From Sceloporus undulatus (taxonomy: Eukaryota; Chordata; Lepidosauria; Squamata; Phrynosomatidae), in assembly GCF_019175285.1 (NCBI RefSeq), contig NC_056522.1, positions 62,192,193-62,256,192 of the forward strand: a stretch of DNA of 64,000 bases, given 5' to 3'. The notes under the pieces were generated by a model that was not told the DNA's origin, searched no databases, and worked only from the letters and a program-made list of their open reading frames with translations. Positions 24,901 to 30,900 of the stretch are shown in pieces (within the stretch, counting starts at the first letter, position 1; each line of letters starts with the position of its first letter). The translations under genes and the position numbers were made by a program.

Positions 24901-27900
24901 AATACTTACTGGGCCTACACAGTTGAGAACAACAGCTGTTTGTTTAGCCATATTAGCAAGAGAGGATGGATCACTGACATCACATAGTATTATGCCAACT
25001 TCTGACTTCAGTTCTGGTTTCCCTGGAAATTTAAAAATGAAATGACATTTTTAAAAAGCTTGACATTATATAATGATTTCCCCAGTATATTCTTCCCACT
25101 CCATCACCATTATTTTGTTATTAAAAGAAAAAGATAAGCAAACTAAGGCCAATTCTAAATTCCTTAATTTAATTACTACTGCTAGTAAATTGTTTACATC
25201 CTGCTACTATCCTTTTCCTACAAAGATGACCAGAGAAAATTCTAAAAATTACATGGCACTTTTAAACAGAATCAAAGCAAAGCAGGCATACAAGGAAGAA
25301 TCAAATACTGATCATTGTATGTACTCAATTCTGATTTAAAAATTCAGAGTAAATAGTACTTTCTGACCTCATGTACATTTAAAAAAATCCAAGCCATCTA
25401 ATCACCATTTTTCTTTCTTTTGCAAGACAGTTTGTGCCCATAACGTGAGAACTAAGACAGGTTTTAACACATTAAGTATAAGGCCTGGGGATGTCCAGCA
25501 AGTCCCAACAAAAATGTAACACATGCAAACAAAAAATTGTTAAGGTGATTTAAAGTAATCATGATATTTCAGGACAATATTTGTGAAACTTAAAAAATGC
25601 TGGTGATCAGCTGTATTGAAGAAAACTGTTATCCTAAATAACAACATGCAGTATATACAAATCAGAACAAAGTAACAAAATTAGCATCTGAAAAAGCACA
25701 ATTAACAGCTGAAAAATCACAATAGCCGGAATAACCTAAACCAGTGGTCCCCAAACTGTGCTCTTTAAGGGATTTTGGATGTCAGCTCCTAGAAATATTG
25801 GCCAACATGGCTGAGGCTTCTGGGAGATGAAGTCCAAAATCACTTACAGGGCAGTTTGTGCTCTGTTCACACAACCATAAAGAAGAACCATCTCAAGATA
25901 TCTTGGGGCCTGATTCACAGGAACATATGGTGCCCCCACTCAACTACATCTGCTGCCACACCACAGAATTAATGCAGCTTCACACCATTTTAACTGTCAT
26001 GGTTCCATTCCATTCTATGGAATCCTGGGATCTGTAGTTTGTTGTGGCACCAGAGCGGTCTAAATATTCATAGAATTACACACCCCAGAATTCCATGGCA
26101 TTTGAGCCATGGGAGTTAAAGCCTCAGTCAAGGTACATCTGGCTTTGCTTCGCGAATGAAGATTCAGGAAGGACTCATCCTGTGCTTTGTACAAGCACGT
26201 TGGTGACTAAAAAGGCCAATCCGGGCAAACATGTCTGGTTGCAGAAAGCACAGAGGAAAGTCTCTTTGGGTGATGTTTCCGGGTTGTGGTTCTTTCTGCG
26301 TTGTCATTTCTCTTTGAGACTCGTTCGCCGTGAGCTTTCGAAAAAGGCTGCAGCATCGTGGATAGTGCAAGGTACATAGCACCCAGATAAAAGCCAAGCA
26401 ATGTGGGCAAATGAAGCAAAAAATTCATAAGCACCAGCAAAAATGCAAAAACAAATTACATAATTAACAATTTGCTGACCTTTTATGATATCCAAATTTT
26501 GTTGCATTTTATAGGCTCCTCACTGCCTTTGAGTGGTGTGTTTTTTTTAAGTGGGCTCATGCACACAACTGAGGCTAAGATGTTTCTGAGGATTGGGTTG
26601 TATGCACCAATGACCTGAACACCACCTGTTCTATATAATCATGTAAGAATGCAGGCTATTGGCAAGCTGTTTATAACTATGGCCATGCCAAAGGAGGTGA
26701 GGGAATGCCTTAAACTCTTGGTGCTCAAAAACATCGCCCCCAAACAGCTTTACAGAGAAGAAGTAGGCAGGCCTGAGTTCCACACTCACCTCTTTCATTG
26801 CCAAATCCATGTTTATTAGCACCAACTCCCTATACAACTACTGGTAACATCCACACAAAACAGCAATTGCAATGTAGGGGAACCTTTGGCTCATTGGGCA
26901 TTTTGGACCGCAGCTCCCACAATCCTGTATGCTCATAGAATCATAGAGTTGGAAGAGACCACAAAGGCCATCCAATCCAACCCCCTGATGGCAGTTCCAT
27001 GCCAACATACTTTTGGAGAGCCAACCTGTACTGTTATGCCCCAATGGAAACGATTATACTGTATTACCAAATTGCAACAGCAGGTTCTCTCTTTTCTCAG
27101 TTTATAAGGAAAAGCAGCGAAATCAGAGTTGCAACACACTGTCATTTCAAAGTTCAATGTCTGCCAGCTTCCTCAAGGCACCAAATCAAGGCTCCATCTA
27201 CATTTTGGTGTAAAGCAGCTTTGTAATATGCACTCATGTTAAGTGAACCTCCAGGTTCATTGCTTGCAGGCCTCTTACAAGTGGAAACAAGGGGTTGTTT
27301 TCACTGGCTTATACTCCGGTTTACAAATCGAATTCAAGGTGTTGCGTTCCTACTGAAACCCGATTTAGCTCTAGAACAGTCCTAGATTAACCCGCAATCG
27401 TTTCCACAATTCGAATCTGCATCAGTGTATTTTATTTAATCTGGGTTAGAGGCTTATAAACCGGAGTAAAAAAATAGAAGGGTCGACCCTTCTATTTTTC
27501 CTTGATTCGGGATACGAATCGGAGTATTTAAATAGGAATGATTCAGCCTCTGAATTGGGTTAACTGGATGGGAGGAGCGGAGCGCGATGGGCTGGCCTGG
27601 GGGTGTCACCCTCTTTGGTCTCTTTCTGCATCGCCAGCGCCATTTTCTTCCATTCGCATAGACTTTCCCCTGGTGGATTGCAACCACCCCTCTGTGTGAG
27701 GAGAGCCATTGAACACTATTTGTAACGGAGAGAGGCTGGATGCACAGCGATCTGGGGGCAAATAGAGCCTTTCCTTCTCTCTTTCCCAAACGGAATCTGG
27801 GGAGACATAGGAAACCCTGGATGTGTGTGTGTGTGTGTGTATATTCCAGCCCTGGGCTTTGGATGCAGAAGTATCTACCCACTTAAACCCACTGCCTTCT

Positions 27901-30900
27901 CCTCCTTGATCCGATTTTCCAACCCTGGGCTTTGGATCCAGATTCTCTACCCACTTAAACCCACTGCCTTCTCCTCCTTGATCCGATTTGGCAAACACAC
28001 ACATACTACAGATAGATAGATAGACAGACAGACACAGACACACACACGTTTATATATGAATACTCACACACACACACACATGCATATATATATAAACACA
28101 TACACACAAACATATAGGTATATACACACATACATATTTGTGTGTGTGTGTTTGCACGCATGTATATATACGCATATGAATGTATATTTGTGTGTGTGTA
28201 TATAGAAATATGTATTTTTCTAAGGTAATTTATAAAGTAACAACTTTTTTAATTTATGTAAAAAACCTCATCTATACACTGCTCCCTCGGGTTACGAAAT
28301 TAATTCGTTCCGCGGCCGCTTTCGTAACCCGAAAAGCCTTCGTGAGCCGAAATGCCATAGGCGCTAATGGGGAAAAGCCGCGATTCCGTGCGAAAAAATC
28401 GAAAAAAGCACCAAAAATTTTTTCGTAACCCGAAAAACATTCGTAACCCGGAACAATTATTTCCTATGGGATTTTTTCGTATCCCGGAAATTTCGTAACC
28501 TGGGTATTTCGTATCCCGAGGTACCACTGTAGTTCAAAACCCACTGTAGAAATAATACAGTTTGAGACCCCTTAACCTGCCCTGGCTCAGTACTAAGGAA
28601 TTATGGGAACTGTTGTGTTTGTGAGACATTTATCCTCCTCTGCCAGAGGGTGCTGGTGTTACAATAAACTACCATTCCCAGGATTCCCTAGCACTGAGTT
28701 ATGGCAGTTAATATGGGGAGACACAGAAGAGGATGAATAAGGCTCCTTCTTGTCTGGGGAGACGCAACAGAAGAGCCTCGGATGCAGACGATTTTCATTG
28801 GCTGCCGCCCCTCCAAAAAAACCACTCCCCAAATCTCCAAGCCTGAAGGATGACTGCTTTGCTGGAGGAACTTCCCCCAGCCTCTCTGGGGTCTTTCTCC
28901 CAAGGCAGCCAAGCAGAAGTGCTTTGGGGAGGCAGTTTTCTCTCTCCCTCAACCATCCTTCCCCACAAATAACAAAAGAGAGACCGGAAAGTACAGGACT
29001 CAAAGCTTAGGCTCATAGGCACTTTAAGCGCCTCCTCATTGGCTCTTTTTAAAAAAAAAACGCGAAATTTAAAACAAATTAAAAACGGACAGGTAGTGGG
29101 AACGCAGGTACAGGATACATCGGTGCATGTTACTCCAAATTATTGTGACGTCATGATGTCGCTTTGATTGACAGCTAAAAAAGGTGAATGTGAACGAAAT
29201 AACGCTAAAACCGGTTTAAATATACACCGATTCAGTCATGAATAGGAACGAAAGCGGATCATTTACAGCGAATCAATTGGTAAATGAGAACGAAAAAAAG
29301 CAATTTGGAACGCGGGATAACACCCGTTGTATTTTGAATCGGTTTAACCCAGGGGTCGGCAACCTCCAGCCCGTGGGCCGGATGCAGCCCACGGAAGCCT
29401 TTCGGCCGGCCCCTGCCGCCGCCGATTGCAGCTTTTCCAGGCTCCCGGGCGCCAACATTTTGTTTTTCAAAATGGCGGCAAAGTCTCTCGCGACTGTCCC
29501 CAAGGTTGCGCGAGACTTCGCTGCCATTTTGAAAAACAAAATGGCGGCGGGCTAGAGGCGAAGTTTCGCGCGACCACAAGAAAGGTCGCGCGAGACTTCG
29601 CCGAGGCCTGCTGCGGCCGCCGGAGCCCTCGAACAGGGCTCTGACAGCGGCACCGGGCCTCTGGGGGGCCCGGTGCCGTTGCTGGGGCCCTCCAAGAGGC
29701 CGGTTGCCATCGCTGGGGCCCTCCAAGAGGGCTCTGGCGGCAGCAGCGACCTTCTGGGAGGCCCATTACCGGCGGCCCCCGCCAGTTTTGCTGGCCTCTG
29801 ACGGGGCCTGGGGCCCCGTCAGGGTCCGGCAAAGAGGGGGAGGCCTCCATTGCTGATGGCCCCCGCCGGCTCCTTCCTGGCCTCTGAGAGGGTCTGGGAC
29901 CCCGTCAGGGGCCGGCAAAGAGGAGGCAGCCTGGCCCCTGGGGGTGGAAGCTCCGTCCCCGGCATGCAGCTCCGCCCCAGAGGGTGGAAGCTCCACCCCC
30001 ACCCCAGAGGGTGGAAGCTCCACCCCCGGCTTCGGCCCCCCAGTTGTCTGCGGGACAGCAACCCGGCCCCTGGCTCAAAAAGGTTGCCTACCCCTGGTTT
30101 AACCGATACCGGTGTATTTTAAACAGTTGTAAATCGCAAGTGAGAACACCCCCCAAGATGCTGGACTGCATGGATCTTCCAATCTGATTGAGCTAATCTT
30201 GATTTTAACCAAAAGCTACTGGGGTTTAGCTCACAGGTTTACACAGTGAACAATGGTTTTTGCTCACAGCAACCTGTGACAGAGAGCCAATGTGGTGTAG
30301 TGGTTTGAGCACCAGACTATGACTCTGAAGAATGCAGGGCAATCAAAACAGTGAAGGGTCTGGAAACGAAGCCTTATGAGGAGAGACTTAAGGAGATGGG
30401 TCTGTTTAGCCTGGAGAAGAAGAAGTTAAGAGGTGATAAGAGAGCCCTGTATAAGTATTTAAAGGGGTGTCATATTGAGGCTGGAGCAAGCTTGTTTTCT
30501 GCTGCTCCAGAGAATAGGACACAGAGCCATGGATGCAAACTACAGAACAGGAAAAGAGATTCCACCTCAACATTAGGAAGAACTTCCTGACAGTAACAGC
30601 TGTTTGACAGTGGAAGTCACTCCTTTCAAAGTGTGGTGGAGTCTCTTTCTTTGGAGGTTTTTAAACAGAGGCTGGATGGCCATCTATTGGGGGAGGTTTG
30701 ATTCAGAGTTCCTGCATGGCAGGGGGTTGGACTGGATGGCCCTTGGGGTCTCTCTTCCAATTCTAGGATCCTTCGGCCAAGGTTCAACCCCCGTTCAGCC
30801 ACAGAACCCAAATGGGTGACTTCACAAAACATCTGTCATCACCAGGTCTGGGAGGGAGTGAAAAGGCAGGCCCAGCTCCATCAGGGCTAGTCTGAAGAAG

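Larger units (their letters stand above)
27285..30160. mobile_element. possible large inverted-repeat DNA element hosting other insertions
   Basis: The left side (27290: GGGTTGTTTTCACTGGCTTA..CGGTTTACAAATCGAATTCA AGGTGTTGCGTTCC) and the reverse complement of the right side (GGGTGTTCTCACTTGCGATT TACAACTG..CCGATTCAAAATACAACGGG TG..GCGTTCC) look like diverged terminal inverted repeats. If so, the unit contains the MITEs at 28274 and 28535 and the hAT at 29350. Target repeats were not found. Confidence 0.35.

Noticed and set aside
27825-28205. Possible CRISPR-like or regularly spaced repeat
   Set aside because: It is a microsatellite plus one tandem duplication; no spacer structure, and the genome is vertebrate.
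29259-30187. Frames of up to 155 codons
   Set aside because: Same situation inside the GC-rich hAT at 29350; frames overlap on both strands.
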